Source: Bacteroidota bacterium (lineage in GTDB: Bacteria > Bacteroidota > Ignavibacteria > SZUA-365). From it: a stretch of 64,000 nucleotides of DNA. The position numbers and the translations under genes are program-made. Below the pieces are notes generated by a model. The model was not told where the DNA came from. It did no database searches and saw nothing but the letters and a program-made list of their open reading frames with translations. Position 1 is the first letter of the stretch, and each line of letters begins with the position of its first letter. Positions 35,901 to 46,087 of this stretch are shown here, one piece after another. The stretch is from contig QKAF01000009.1 of NCBI GenBank assembly GCA_003246455.1, positions 1-64,000 on the forward strand, in the 5' to 3' direction.

Positions 35901-37940
35901 ATGATCAGTCAATCGTTACCATCAAAGCCCCCTGTTGCCTGGGCGCTCGCCTTCATGGCGCTGGTTATCGCGGCAACGCTGTTCGGCGGCTGTTCAGAAC
36001 CGCTGGCGCCGGTCCTTCCCGAATGGGACATCGACGCCAACGTTCCGCTGATCAACCATACATATACCATGCAGGACATGCTGCAGGAAGATGATATCCT
36101 GCGGATCACCCAGGATGGCGACCAGGTACTCGTCGTCACCCAGCGGTACCCGGTCAATGCCATCAGTCTTTCGGACCATCTTCGCATCACCGATTACAAT
36201 TTCCGCGCCTCGGAAACCTTCGATTTCGTGCGCTTCGATATTCCCGATTACCTCGACCAGCAGCTGAACGTCTTCACCCTCTTCCCCGACCTTCCCCGCG
36301 GCCAGCAGGTCGTCCCCGCCATCCGAAACGATCTCGGTGTGAGCGTGGCCATTGATACCCGTGAGTATTTCGAGGAAATGATCTTCGCGAAGGGGAAACT
36401 GGGACTCGATTTCGTCAACAGCACCCCGGTCCCGCTCCGCCTCGAAGATATCCGGCTTCTGGATGCCGCAGGCAGCACGCTTGGACAGACGAGCTATGCA
36501 AACCTGATTCAGCCCGGACAGCGCATCACCCTGCCTGCGATGAATCTCGCCGGCCTGAAACTCACCAGCGCCATGCGGCTGACCTTCGACGTTTCCTCGC
36601 CGGGAAGCGCCGGGAAAACCGTCGACCTGTCCAGCGCGATGAGCCTCGGGGTGAATGGCGCGCTGACGGAGACCGATATTCTCTCGGTTCGCGGTTTCGT
36701 CCCCTCCCAGGACCTCAGCTATTCCCGTACCGTCAATATTACGAACGGCAGCGGGCTGCGCGTGCGCGACGGACTCGTCCGCAGCGGCGCCCTGCAGTTC
36801 ACGGTCAACAACTACTTCAACGTTGGTGCGGATGTCTCCGTGACCGTGTCCAGTGCGAGCAAAGGCGGCGCACCCGTCTCCGCCACTGCGCACGTGAACC
36901 CGCGCAGCGTGAAAACGATGACCATCGATCTCAGCGGCGCGGCACTGCTCCTGCAGAACGAAACGGATCTCACCTACAGCGCGCATGTCGTCACCGACGA
37001 TGCGTCGTCAGCCGCGGTCACCCTCCGCCGTGACGACAGTGTCGCTGTCACCGGTCTCGTCAAGGACGTCTTCCTCGCATCGATGACCGGGACGCTCGCT
37101 CCCACCGCGCTGCGCATCCGGCAGATGGAAAACGCGGACTTCTCCATGGACAAGACCATCTCCGGCGCGATTTCACTCGCCGACGCGCGGATGTGGGCAC
37201 AGCTTCGAAATGACGCCCTGCTTCCCGTCGGAATCAAATCCGCGACCGTACTCGGAAAGAGCACGGCCGGCAGCGCGGCAAGCATGCCCATGTCGGCGTT
37301 CGATATCGCGGGCAAGTCGCAGTCTACCGTGCACTTCGACAACGCCCAGGTCGTCAGCTTCCTCAATTCCTTCTCCCCGAAATACCCTGACAGTCTCGGC
37401 CTCGAGGGGGAATTCATCCTGAACCCCACGCATGAATACGGCAGTGCGACAGACCAGGACCACCTCACCGGCGACCTGTACGTGGAGTTTCCGATGCGAT
37501 TCACCCAGATGAGCGGGAGCGTCGTCGACACGGTGGATATGGTGATGGACGAGGACAGCCGTAAAAAACTGACCGAGGTCAACGAGGGCTCCCTTTCTTT
37601 CGAACTGGAGAATCACCTTCCGACGGACGTCATCATCGAACCGGAATTCCTCGACAGCCGGTATCGCCACCTGCTCTCCCCGGTATCGGTCGACGGCTCA
37701 CCGCTTCGCGTGGGCGCCGCCCCGGTTGACGCCAACGGCTTTGTCAGCCGCTCGCTGGTCCAGAAGATCGCGATGCAGTTCACGGGAGACGATTTCTCCC
37801 AGCTGTCGAAGGCCGCCTATATCCGCTTCCGGATTTCCTTCAATGCGCAGAACAGCAGCGGGGCCTTCCGCAGCACGGATTATGTGCGCGTCCGCGGCTA
37901 TGCCCGTCTGAATGTCAGTACGGCTATCACTGAGAAATGA
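35901..37940 (+). CDS. Large predicted lipoprotein, unknown function
   Basis: 679 aa; lipobox AATLFGGCSEPL near N-terminus, beta-rich composition; overlaps the next gene. Confidence 0.65.
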   Translation: MISQSLPSKPPVAWALAFMALVIAATLFGGCSEPLAPVLPEWDIDANVPLINHTYTMQDMLQEDDILRITQDGDQVLVVTQRYPVNAISLSDHLRITDYNFRASETFDFVRFDIPDYLDQQLNVFTLFPDLPRGQQVVPAIRNDLGVSVAIDTREYFEEMIFAKGKLGLDFVNSTPVPLRLEDIRLLDAAGSTLGQTSYANLIQPGQRITLPAMNLAGLKLTSAMRLTFDVSSPGSAGKTVDLSSAMSLGVNGALTETDILSVRGFVPSQDLSYSRTVNITNGSGLRVRDGLVRSGALQFTVNNYFNVGADVSVTVSSASKGGAPVSATAHVNPRSVKTMTIDLSGAALLLQNETDLTYSAHVVTDDASSAAVTLRRDDSVAVTGLVKDVFLASMTGTLAPTALRIRQMENADFSMDKTISGAISLADARMWAQLRNDALLPVGIKSATVLGKSTAGSAASMPMSAFDIAGKSQSTVHFDNAQVVSFLNSFSPKYPDSLGLEGEFILNPTHEYGSATDQDHLTGDLYVEFPMRFTQMSGSVVDTVDMVMDEDSRKKLTEVNEGSLSFELENHLPTDVIIEPEFLDSRYRHLLSPVSVDGSPLRVGAAPVDANGFVSRSLVQKIAMQFTGDDFSQLSKAAYIRFRISFNAQNSSGAFRSTDYVRVRGYARLNVSTAITEK

Positions 37941-39352
37941 CGAACGAGGATAGAAGAATGACACACCTGCGACTTTTGCGAACCGGACTGCTGCCGCTTC
38001 TGCTGTCGGTCGCCCTCACGGCGGCTGCGGGCGCACAGACCATCGGAACCAGCGCGCGCCTGACCGGCATGGGCAACAGCAGCGCCGGACTCGTCCGCGG
38101 TCTCGACGCCCTCAACGTCAACCCGGCCCAGCTCGTGCCGAATGACGGCGTCACGGTTTCTCTCGGCATCCTCCCCTTCGGCGCGCAGGCCGGGGCGGAC
38201 TTCATGGACTACGCCACGTACGAGAAGTACTTCACCGGAACGCCTAATGAGAAAGGCGTGCGCGAGGCGACGTACCTGACGACGCTCGACAAGCAGGCGA
38301 TCCTCAACACCTTCCAGGGCGAGGTCGGGCACTTCACGCACGACATCCGCTACGCGCTGGGGGGACTGATGATTTCGACGAAATTTCTCACAGTCGGATT
38401 CAGCGTCACCGAGCGTACGGGGAGCAACATTTCCCTGCCCCGCTCCTTCGCGGAATTCACCTTCTTCGGGAACGAGCCCGGAAAAGAATTCGACTTCTCG
38501 AAAACGGAGGTTTCCTCTTCCTGGACGCGTGACTACGCGCTGACGGTGGCGCAGGAATTCCGTCTCTACCGGCGCATCCCGGTGCTGGTCGGCGCCAGTG
38601 TGAAGCTGGTTCATGGTTATGGCTACTTCGGACTCGAGCGCTTCAACAGCAGCTTCGTCACCGATCCCGACACGTATGAAGTCCGCGGCACCGCCGACAT
38701 GGCCGCCCGGTATGCCGGCTCGGAAGAGTGGCTGTTTGCAAACAATGATTTTCACTATACGCTGTTTCCCGACCCTGTCGGCAGCGGCATCGGTTTTGAC
38801 CTCGGCGCGAATGTGCAGGTGAATCGGTATTTCAGCGCCGGGCTGAGCCTGGTGGATCTGGGATCCGTCACATGGAACCGGCGCGCGCATGAAATTTCGG
38901 CGAACGAGGATTTCGTCATCGACGACATCACCACGAGCGACCAGGTCGACGAAATCAAAAGCCGTCTCAACGGGCAGGAATACGCAATCCCGTCGTTCTC
39001 GACGCCCCTTCCTTCCGCGATGATCATCTCCGGCGTGTTCGCACTGCCGGATATGCCCCGCAAAGGAAGGAACTGGTATTTCACCGTCGCCTACCGTCAG
39101 GGATTCAATGACGTCGCGGGAAACAGCACCAGCCCGCGCCTGGGTCTCGGCACGGAAATCGAACTTCTGTACAACGTGGCCTTCCGTCTGGGCGCGAATT
39201 TCGGCGGTATCCGCCCGGTGACTCTCGGTGCCGGCGTCGGATTCATCGCAGACAACTTCAAGCTCGACATCGGCACGATGGACGTAACCCCGCATCTGAC
39301 GAACACGTTCAGTGCGGTCGCAGTGGGCATCAGTTCCCACTGGGATATTTAG
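37937..39352 (+). CDS. Outer-membrane beta-barrel protein (DUF5723/PorV-like)
   Basis: 471 aa; signal peptide ...LTAAAGAQ, TSARLTGMGNSSAGLVRGLDALNVNPAQL, alternating beta-barrel pattern. Overlaps preceding lipoprotein gene by 4 nt. Confidence 0.7.
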   Translation: MTNEDRRMTHLRLLRTGLLPLLLSVALTAAAGAQTIGTSARLTGMGNSSAGLVRGLDALNVNPAQLVPNDGVTVSLGILPFGAQAGADFMDYATYEKYFTGTPNEKGVREATYLTTLDKQAILNTFQGEVGHFTHDIRYALGGLMISTKFLTVGFSVTERTGSNISLPRSFAEFTFFGNEPGKEFDFSKTEVSSSWTRDYALTVAQEFRLYRRIPVLVGASVKLVHGYGYFGLERFNSSFVTDPDTYEVRGTADMAARYAGSEEWLFANNDFHYTLFPDPVGSGIGFDLGANVQVNRYFSAGLSLVDLGSVTWNRRAHEISANEDFVIDDITTSDQVDEIKSRLNGQEYAIPSFSTPLPSAMIISGVFALPDMPRKGRNWYFTVAYRQGFNDVAGNSTSPRLGLGTEIELLYNVAFRLGANFGGIRPVTLGAGVGFIADNFKLDIGTMDVTPHLTNTFSAVAVGISSHWDI

Positions 39353-39451
39353 CCTCCGACGGAGGCAAACAAGTTTCCGCGGCAACGCGGAAAGATCCAA
39401 CCTACTTCCTTTCCTCATACTTCCCGCCGGAACCCGCTCCGCGGCTACGGC

Positions 39452-39492
39452 AAGTACATGCAAGTTTTTTCCGGCTTGCATGTACTTTTTTA
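39452..39492 (+). terminator. Intrinsic terminator/attenuator-like hairpin upstream of the patatin gene
   Basis: Perfect 13-bp stem aagtacatgcaag (39452-39464) / cttgcatgtactt (39475-39487) followed by T-run. Confidence 0.8.
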
Positions 39493-39510
39493 TGGCCGTA
39501 ATTTTTCAGG

Positions 39511-42237
39511 ATGTTTCGCATCTCACCTCTCTTCATCGTGCTGCTTTTTCCTGTCTTGTCTGCCGGGGCCCTGCACGCACAGGACACCGCCGGAGACACG
39601 GCGGAGAAGTCGTTTCGCGTCAGCGTGCCTGCCACCCTCGTGGCAGTGCCGGGCACGGGCGGAAGCGAACGCATGCCGTGGCATCCTCGGCTCGGGCTGG
39701 TACTGAGCGGCGGAGGTTCGCGCGGCCTGGCGCAGATCGGCGTGCTTCGCGCGCTCGAGGAAGCGGGCATCCGTCCGGATTTCATCGTCGGCACCAGTGT
39801 CGGGAGCATCGTCGGGGGACTCTATGCGAGCGGATATAACGCCCGGCGGCTCGAGCAGGCGGTTCGACGCATCGACTGGAAAACCGTGCTCCGGCTCAGT
39901 GACGAGGCCGACCGCACGCACATCGCCGTCGATCAGAAACCTCTCTCCGATCGATCCATACTGACGCTGCGCTTCGACGGCCTCCAGCCCGTCCTGCCGC
40001 AGTCGGTATCGAACGGACAGCGGCTGACCAATCTGCTCAATGAACTCGCGCTCCAGGGGATATACCACGAAGAGAATTTCGACAGTCTCGCCATACCGTT
40101 CCGCGCGGTCGCAACCGATCTTTATACAGGGAAACGCGTCGTCCTCGCCGGCGGAAGCCTGGCAGAATCAATGCGAGCCAGCTCCACGCTGCCGGTCATG
40201 TATGCCGCTGTTGCCCGCGACTCCATGCTGCTCGTCGACGGAGGACTCCTTGCGAATATTCCGGCAGACGTCGCGGTTGCCGCGGGGTGCGACATCATCG
40301 TTGCGGTGAATACGACGAGCCCGCTTCGCAGGAAGGGAGAACTGAACAGCGCCCTCGAGACCATCGACCAGATTTTCAACGTCATCATGGTTCCGCAGGC
40401 AGCGCCGCAGCTCGCCCTGTCCGATATCGTCATCACGCCCGACCTGAGCAACATGATCGGGACGGATTTCGACGCCATCGACACCTTGATCGCGCTCGGA
40501 TACGCGGCCGGTCACGACGCCGCCATCCAGCTGAGGCGCCGCCTCCTCGACGCGTCGATAAGCCGAATGGCGCGTCCCTCCGTCGTCGCCCCGTCCTACG
40601 AGGTCCGCTGCGAGCTCCCCGCGGTGGCGGACGATCCGTGGTTCGGCCGGCCGCATGACCTCGACGAGGTGTACCGAAAGGCCATCCTGCTCGCCGAAGA
40701 CGAGCGATACACGAAAATCGACGTCATCATCGCCGACGGAAGCGCGGAGATCGTCGCGGATCAGGCCCCGCTGCTGAAAGCCGTGAAGGTCATGGGCAGC
40801 TCCCTGCTATCGGATGCGGAACTGGCGGGGATCGAGTCGCGCTGGGCGGGACAGCCGATCTACGCAAAACTCGAGCGCGATATCCGGGAATACATCCTCG
40901 AAGACTACCGCAACCGCGGGTATTCGCTGGCGGACATCGACTCCGTACGCATCGACCGCGACGGCATCGTGCGCGTATGGGTCGACGAGGGCGTGATCAG
41001 CCGCATTTCCGTGAGCGGCAACAGCAGGACGAACCGGGTGGTCATTCTCCGGGAAATCCCGCTGCGCGAGGGCGAGATATTCCGCATGTCGCGAATGAAA
41101 CAGGGCATGGAAAACCTTCTCGCGCTGAACCTCTTCCACCACGTTTCCTACGATATCCGGACGGAAAGCGGTCAGACGCAGCTCATCGTCCGCGTCGTCG
41201 AGCGTCCGTCGCAGGAACTGCAGACCGGTCTCCTCGTCGACAATGAACGAAACGCACAGATCGGGCTTCTCCTGCGCGATGCGAATTTCCTCGGCACCGG
41301 GACGGAAATCGCCGGATCGTTCTTCAGCGGACAGAGCAACCGCGAGTACGTCCTCCGCTACAGCACGAACCGCATGTTCTACACTCCGTTCAGTGCGCGT
41401 CTCGAAGGGTATTTCGGATTTCGGGATTACAATAACTTCGAAGACGTTCCCAATCTCCCCGCGGACCGTTTCGAGCGCGAGATCACCTACGTCTACCGGA
41501 ACGTGGCATACGGCGCCGCCGCTTCTTTCGGCCTGTACGTGCAGCGTTTCGGGAATCTCCTCGGAACCATCCGGTACGAACAGCAGCGCATCCGCACCGA
41601 TCAGATCCGCCGCCTCGACGCGGAACCCATCAATGAAGATCACCGGCTCGTCGATCTCTCGCTCTCGACCACGATCGACACGCAGGATCGTTTCCCGTAT
41701 CCCACGCAGGGCCTGCTGTTCGAGGCGGAATACAGCTCGGCGCAGACAGCCCTCGGCAGCGAGGTCGCCTTCACGCGGCTTTCGGTCGGCTACGATCTCT
41801 ACATTCCACTGATTGAAGAAACGGTCGTGCTTCATCCGCGTTTCATGTTCGGCTACGGCGACAAGACCATGCCCCGAAGCGAGGAGTTCCGCCTGGGCGG
41901 ACTGCCGTCGTTCATCGGCATGCGGGAAAACGAATTCAACGGCAGGCAGATTGCGCTCGGAGGCGCGGAAATCCGATACACCCTCCCGATCCGCATCCTG
42001 TTCGACAGCTATCTCTCGCTGCGGTACGATCTCGGCCGCACATGGGAAAACCCGGAATTGATCAAGCTCGAAGATCTCCGCCACGGGGTCGGTCTGCAGC
42101 TGGGACTCGACACCCCGATCGGTCCGGCGGATTTCGCCATCGGCAAAAGCTTCTACCTGCTGCGGAACAACCCCGACACCCCGGTGCGCTGGGGACCGAC
42201 GAATCTCTACTTCTCCATCGGGGTCCGGCTCAGGTAA
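39511..42237 (+). CDS. Patatin-like phospholipase with POTRA and Omp85-type barrel (type Vd-like)
   Basis: 908 aa; LGLVLSGGGSRGLAQIGVLRALEEAGIRPDFIVGTSVGSIVGGLYASG, LLVDGGLLANIP, POTRA-like ISRISVSGNSRTNRVVILREIPLREGEIF, barrel to C-terminus LYFSIGVRLR. Confidence 0.93.
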   Translation: MFRISPLFIVLLFPVLSAGALHAQDTAGDTAEKSFRVSVPATLVAVPGTGGSERMPWHPRLGLVLSGGGSRGLAQIGVLRALEEAGIRPDFIVGTSVGSIVGGLYASGYNARRLEQAVRRIDWKTVLRLSDEADRTHIAVDQKPLSDRSILTLRFDGLQPVLPQSVSNGQRLTNLLNELALQGIYHEENFDSLAIPFRAVATDLYTGKRVVLAGGSLAESMRASSTLPVMYAAVARDSMLLVDGGLLANIPADVAVAAGCDIIVAVNTTSPLRRKGELNSALETIDQIFNVIMVPQAAPQLALSDIVITPDLSNMIGTDFDAIDTLIALGYAAGHDAAIQLRRRLLDASISRMARPSVVAPSYEVRCELPAVADDPWFGRPHDLDEVYRKAILLAEDERYTKIDVIIADGSAEIVADQAPLLKAVKVMGSSLLSDAELAGIESRWAGQPIYAKLERDIREYILEDYRNRGYSLADIDSVRIDRDGIVRVWVDEGVISRISVSGNSRTNRVVILREIPLREGEIFRMSRMKQGMENLLALNLFHHVSYDIRTESGQTQLIVRVVERPSQELQTGLLVDNERNAQIGLLLRDANFLGTGTEIAGSFFSGQSNREYVLRYSTNRMFYTPFSARLEGYFGFRDYNNFEDVPNLPADRFEREITYVYRNVAYGAAASFGLYVQRFGNLLGTIRYEQQRIRTDQIRRLDAEPINEDHRLVDLSLSTTIDTQDRFPYPTQGLLFEAEYSSAQTALGSEVAFTRLSVGYDLYIPLIEETVVLHPRFMFGYGDKTMPRSEEFRLGGLPSFIGMRENEFNGRQIALGGAEIRYTLPIRILFDSYLSLRYDLGRTWENPELIKLEDLRHGVGLQLGLDTPIGPADFAIGKSFYLLRNNPDTPVRWGPTNLYFSIGVRLR

Positions 42238-42259
42238 TGGCGTATTTCGGAGTATCAAA

Positions 42260-42293
42260 AAAGAAGGGCGGATGCTTGAATCCGCCCTTCTTT
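42260..42293. terminator. Bidirectional terminator between convergent patatin and pepA genes
   Basis: aagaagggcggat (42261-42273) / atccgcccttctt (42280-42292), with flanking A and T runs. Confidence 0.85.
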
Positions 42294-42337
42294 CATTTCG
42301 TGCTGTGCTGCGAGGGATTGCGGCCGGGCCCGTTCCG

Positions 42338-43846
42338 TCAGGCCTCCTGTCCGCGGAGAAACGCGGTCAGGAGCCGCACGCCGACACCCGTCCCGCCCTT
42401 CGGCTGGTAATCGCTGGCGGATTCGAGCATCGCGGTTCCCGCAATGTCGAGATGCACCCAGGGATATTCCCCGACGAAATGCTGGAGAAACGCCGCCGCG
42501 GTGATGGCGCCGCCCCATCTACCCCCGAGGTTGGCGAGATCCGCGACGTCGCTTTTGAGCATCTTTTTGTATTCCTCGTAGAGCGGCAGTTCCCACACCC
42601 TTTCGAACGTCGTGCTTCCCGCCTCGCGGATGTCGGCTTTCAGATCGTCGTCATTTCCCATCATGCCCGTGGCATGCGAAGCCAGCGCAACCACGACGGC
42701 GCCGGTCAGCGTCGCGACATCGATGATGGCGGCAGGTTTGAATCGCTGTGCATACACCAGCGCATCAGCGAGGATCAGCCGTCCTTCCGCGTCGGTGTTC
42801 TTCACCTCGACTGTCGTCCCGTCGGAGATCGTGATGATGTCACCGGGCCGGTACGCGGCTCCTCCTGTCATGTTGTCTGTCACCGGGATCAGCGCGACGA
42901 GCCGAATCGGAAGCTTCAGCTTTGCGACGGCGTACATCGTCCCGAGGACCGCGGCGGCACCGCTCATGTCCATCTTCATCTCGTCCATGCTTGCGGCGGG
43001 CTTCAGGCACAGGCCGCCGGAATCGAAGGTCACCCCTTTGCCGACGAGCACGAACGGCGGAAGCCGTCGTTTCTTGTCGTTATATTCCATGACGATGAAG
43101 CGCGGTTCGCGGCTGCTGCCCTGATTGACGGCGAGGAGCCCGCCCATTTTGTTGGCCTGGATTTCCTTTTTATTGAGCACGACGGTCTTGATCATGAATT
43201 TCTTGCCGAGCGCCACGGCTTCTTTCGTCAGCGCATCCGTATCCATGACGTTCGCGGGGGCATTCGACAGGTTCCGTGCGAACTCGACCGCTTCGACGAT
43301 GACGGTCGCGTCCTGAATGGCTGTCTTCAGACGGCTCTGGTACCCTTCATCGGCCGTGGTAATCTTGAATTCCTTCGCTTTCCCCTTCTTGCTGTCCGGC
43401 TTTTCCTTTTTGAATGCATCGTATTTGTACATCGCAAGCGACGCCCCTTCGAGCATCGCGACCACGGTGTCTTCGAACGATACGGGAAGGATTTTCTTGA
43501 CGATCTCCTCGAGCGGGCAGTAGAGTGCGATCGCCGTGGCGACGTAGCCTTCCGTCAGTTTGATCGCCTGCGCAAACGCGCGCCGCACGCGCTCGACCCC
43601 CATGTCGTCCGCTTCGCCGAGACCGGTCAGGATGAAGCGCCCGTCCGGCGTGGCGAGCGCGACGGTTTCATCGGCTTTCCCGGTGAAATCCCCGTTCTCC
43701 CGCAACCCGGTGATCAGCGTTTTCAGCCCGGGGCAGATCTGATTCAAGGTCTTCTGAAACAGGGCTTTATCGCCGGGAAACGGAATAATGTAGACGTCCG
43801 CGGCAACGCGATCCGGGGTTCCGTAGTGGCCGGTACATTTCAGCAT
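42338..43846 (-). CDS. pepA: Leucyl aminopeptidase (M17)
   Basis: 502 aa; VLVGKGVTFDSGGLCLKPAASMDEMKMDMSGAAAVLGTM, NTDAEGRLILADALVYA. Confidence 0.96.
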   Translation of the reverse strand: MLKCTGHYGTPDRVAADVYIIPFPGDKALFQKTLNQICPGLKTLITGLRENGDFTGKADETVALATPDGRFILTGLGEADDMGVERVRRAFAQAIKLTEGYVATAIALYCPLEEIVKKILPVSFEDTVVAMLEGASLAMYKYDAFKKEKPDSKKGKAKEFKITTADEGYQSRLKTAIQDATVIVEAVEFARNLSNAPANVMDTDALTKEAVALGKKFMIKTVVLNKKEIQANKMGGLLAVNQGSSREPRFIVMEYNDKKRRLPPFVLVGKGVTFDSGGLCLKPAASMDEMKMDMSGAAAVLGTMYAVAKLKLPIRLVALIPVTDNMTGGAAYRPGDIITISDGTTVEVKNTDAEGRLILADALVYAQRFKPAAIIDVATLTGAVVVALASHATGMMGNDDDLKADIREAGSTTFERVWELPLYEEYKKMLKSDVADLANLGGRWGGAITAAAFLQHFVGEYPWVHLDIAGTAMLESASDYQPKGGTGVGVRLLTAFLRGQEA

Positions 43847-43963
43847 TCAATTCCTCCTCTGCGGTGTGAACGCTCCTGATTCGGGGCATGCTTCAGCCCG
43901 GTCCGGAACGCAGCGAAAATGCGGGTTGGGAGAATGGTAAAGGAAAAAGGGAAAACAAACAAA

Positions 43964-44680
43964 TTACTTCGGATTCGAGGGTCGAATATCGATCTCGCTC
44001 AGAAGGGCCCGGCGCGAGGCGCGGAGCAGATCGATAATCGTCTGGGCGACATCCTCGGAGGCAAGTATCTTACTGCGGTCAGGGGACATCGGCGTATCGT
44101 CGAAAAAACGGGTGTCGGTCGAACCGGGAAACACCGAGGCGACACGGACATTCCTGTCGCGCACCTCGAGCATGAGCGACTGCGCGAGCCCGCGAACGGC
44201 AAATTTGCTCGCAGAATACGCGGTTCCGCCCGCGAAGCCGTTTTTCCCGGCTAGCGAAGACACGATGATCACATCGCCGCCGCCCTTTTCGATCATCGAG
44301 GGAACGGTATGCCGCAGCGTCAGCCAGACCCCGCGAACATTCGTCGCGATGACCGCGTCGAATTCCGCCGTCGACATGTCGACGAACGGTTTGATCGTAC
44401 CGAAGCCGGCATTGGCAATGACAATATCAGGCATGCCGACGGTCTCCGCGGCTTTTTCCAGGACCCGGAGGACCTGCGGTTCATCCGCCACATCCGCGGC
44501 GGCGAGGAGGAGTTTCCCGGGCAGTCCCGCGGCCGCCTCGCGCAGTTCGTTCAGGCGTTCTTCGCCGCGGGCGCTCGCGATGACGGACGCACCTTCGCGA
44601 AGCAGCAGCAGTACCAGCGCGCGGCCGATGCCGCTGCTGGCTCCGGTGACCAGGGCGACCTTCCCGTTGAAAACGCTCAC
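43964..44680 (-). CDS. SDR family oxidoreductase (second SDR of the pterin-type operon)
   Basis: VTGASSGIGRA, NAG, YSASK motifs; GTG start at 44680 overlaps the upstream SDR stop (GTGA). Confidence 0.85.
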   Translation of the reverse strand: MSVFNGKVALVTGASSGIGRALVLLLLREGASVIASARGEERLNELREAAAGLPGKLLLAAADVADEPQVLRVLEKAAETVGMPDIVIANAGFGTIKPFVDMSTAEFDAVIATNVRGVWLTLRHTVPSMIEKGGGDVIIVSSLAGKNGFAGGTAYSASKFAVRGLAQSLMLEVRDRNVRVASVFPGSTDTRFFDDTPMSPDRSKILASEDVAQTIIDLLRASRRALLSEIDIRPSNPK

Positions 44681-45402
44681 AGGGCGCCCCCAATCGGCTG
44701 CAGCACGATTTCCTCGACCATTACCGAGGATGGGGTCTTGCATGCAGTCAGAATCGTCTCCGCGACATCGTCCGGGTGCATCATCCGTTCCGCATGCTTG
44801 TCCCGCACGGGATCAGGCCAGATCGGGGTATTGGTCGCGCCCGGGTGGACGTTGATGACGCGGACACCCGCCTTGCGGACTTCCAGCCGCAGGCAGTCTG
44901 CCATCCACTTGAGGCCGCCTTTCGTGGCGGCGTATATACTGCTGTTCGCGAACACCTGGCGGGCGGCCATGGAGTTGATCATGACGACCGTGCCGCCTCC
45001 CCGTTCGATCATCGACGGGAGCACCGCACGTGAACAGAGAAAAGGTCCCCGAAGATTCACCGATGTGAGCTGATCGAATTCCTCGATGCTCGTTTCGAGA
45101 AAGGGCTTGAACACCGTGACGCCGGCGTTGTTGATCAGGACGTCGATCGGTCCGCAGAGCTCCGCGATTCGCGAGGTGACGGCGGCGACTTCGTTCGCGT
45201 CACTGACATCGCAGGGGATCGCGCGCACGCCGCTGCCGAGTTCGGCCGCGACCGTATCGATGCGCGCGGCGCTGCGGCCGCTGAGCACGACCTGTGCGCC
45301 TTCACGCACGAACGCCGCGGCTATGGCCTTGCCGATCCCCGTTCCCCCGCCCGTGATCCAGACGGTTTTTCCTTCGAATGCCTTCGGTCCCTCGGCTGCC
45401 AT
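44677..45402 (-). CDS. SDR family oxidoreductase, candidate sepiapterin reductase
   Basis: ITGGGTGIGKA, NNAG, SSIYAATKGG, C-term VEEIVLQPIGGAL; immediately downstream of folE. Confidence 0.8.
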   Translation of the reverse strand: MAAEGPKAFEGKTVWITGGGTGIGKAIAAAFVREGAQVVLSGRSAARIDTVAAELGSGVRAIPCDVSDANEVAAVTSRIAELCGPIDVLINNAGVTVFKPFLETSIEEFDQLTSVNLRGPFLCSRAVLPSMIERGGGTVVMINSMAARQVFANSSIYAATKGGLKWMADCLRLEVRKAGVRVINVHPGATNTPIWPDPVRDKHAERMMHPDDVAETILTACKTPSSVMVEEIVLQPIGGAL

Positions 45403-45403
45403 A

Positions 45404-46087
45404 TCAGAATCCTGTGTTGATGAGACGGAGAAACTCCTCACGGGTTTTCGAATTCGCTTCGAATGCGCCGAGCATTTCACTGGTGGTGGCAACGGAATTC
45501 TGCTTCTGAACGCCGCGCATCATCATGCACATGTGGCGGCCTTCGCATACCACGGCCACGCCGAGCGGCTGCAGGGCGTGCTGCAGGGCGTCAGCGATCT
45601 GCTGCGTCATGCGCTCCTGCACCTGGAGCCGCCGCGAAAACACCTCGACGATACGCGGAAGCTTGCTGAGGCCGATGATTCTGCCCGCCGGGATATAGGC
45701 GATGTGACACCTGCCGAAAAACGGCAGCATGTGGTGTTCGCACAGGGAATAGAAATCGATGTCCTTGACGATCACCATCTCGTTGTAGTCTTCCTCGAAG
45801 ACCGCGCCGTTGAGCACCTGGTCGATGTCCATGGTGTAGCCTTCCGTCAGGAAGCGGTAGGCTTTCGCGACACGGTACGGCGTCCGCAGCAGTCCTTCGC
45901 GATCGGGATTCTCCCCGATTTCACTGAGGATGTCGTGGATGTGCTGCTCGAACGCCGGTTCGCGGTCCTCCGGCAGGGCAACGGTCTGGCCCTGATCCAG
46001 CTTCGGTGCTCTTCCCGCGCCGGTCGTGAATCCTTCGCCGGTTCCGGTATTCGAATCATGACTCTGCGAATGCGGATCGGATCTCAT
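45404..46087 (-). CDS. folE: GTP cyclohydrolase I
   Basis: 227 aa; [70 protein letters not shown]. Confidence 0.97.
   Translation of the reverse strand: MRSDPHSQSHDSNTGTGEGFTTGAGRAPKLDQGQTVALPEDREPAFEQHIHDILSEIGENPDREGLLRTPYRVAKAYRFLTEGYTMDIDQVLNGAVFEEDYNEMVIVKDIDFYSLCEHHMLPFFGRCHIAYIPAGRIIGLSKLPRIVEVFSRRLQVQERMTQQIADALQHALQPLGVAVVCEGRHMCMMMRGVQKQNSVATTSEMLGAFEANSKTREEFLRLINTGF

Noticed and set aside
42272-43879. 535-aa plus-strand ORF
   Set aside because: Antisense to pepA; real coding is clearly leucyl aminopeptidase.
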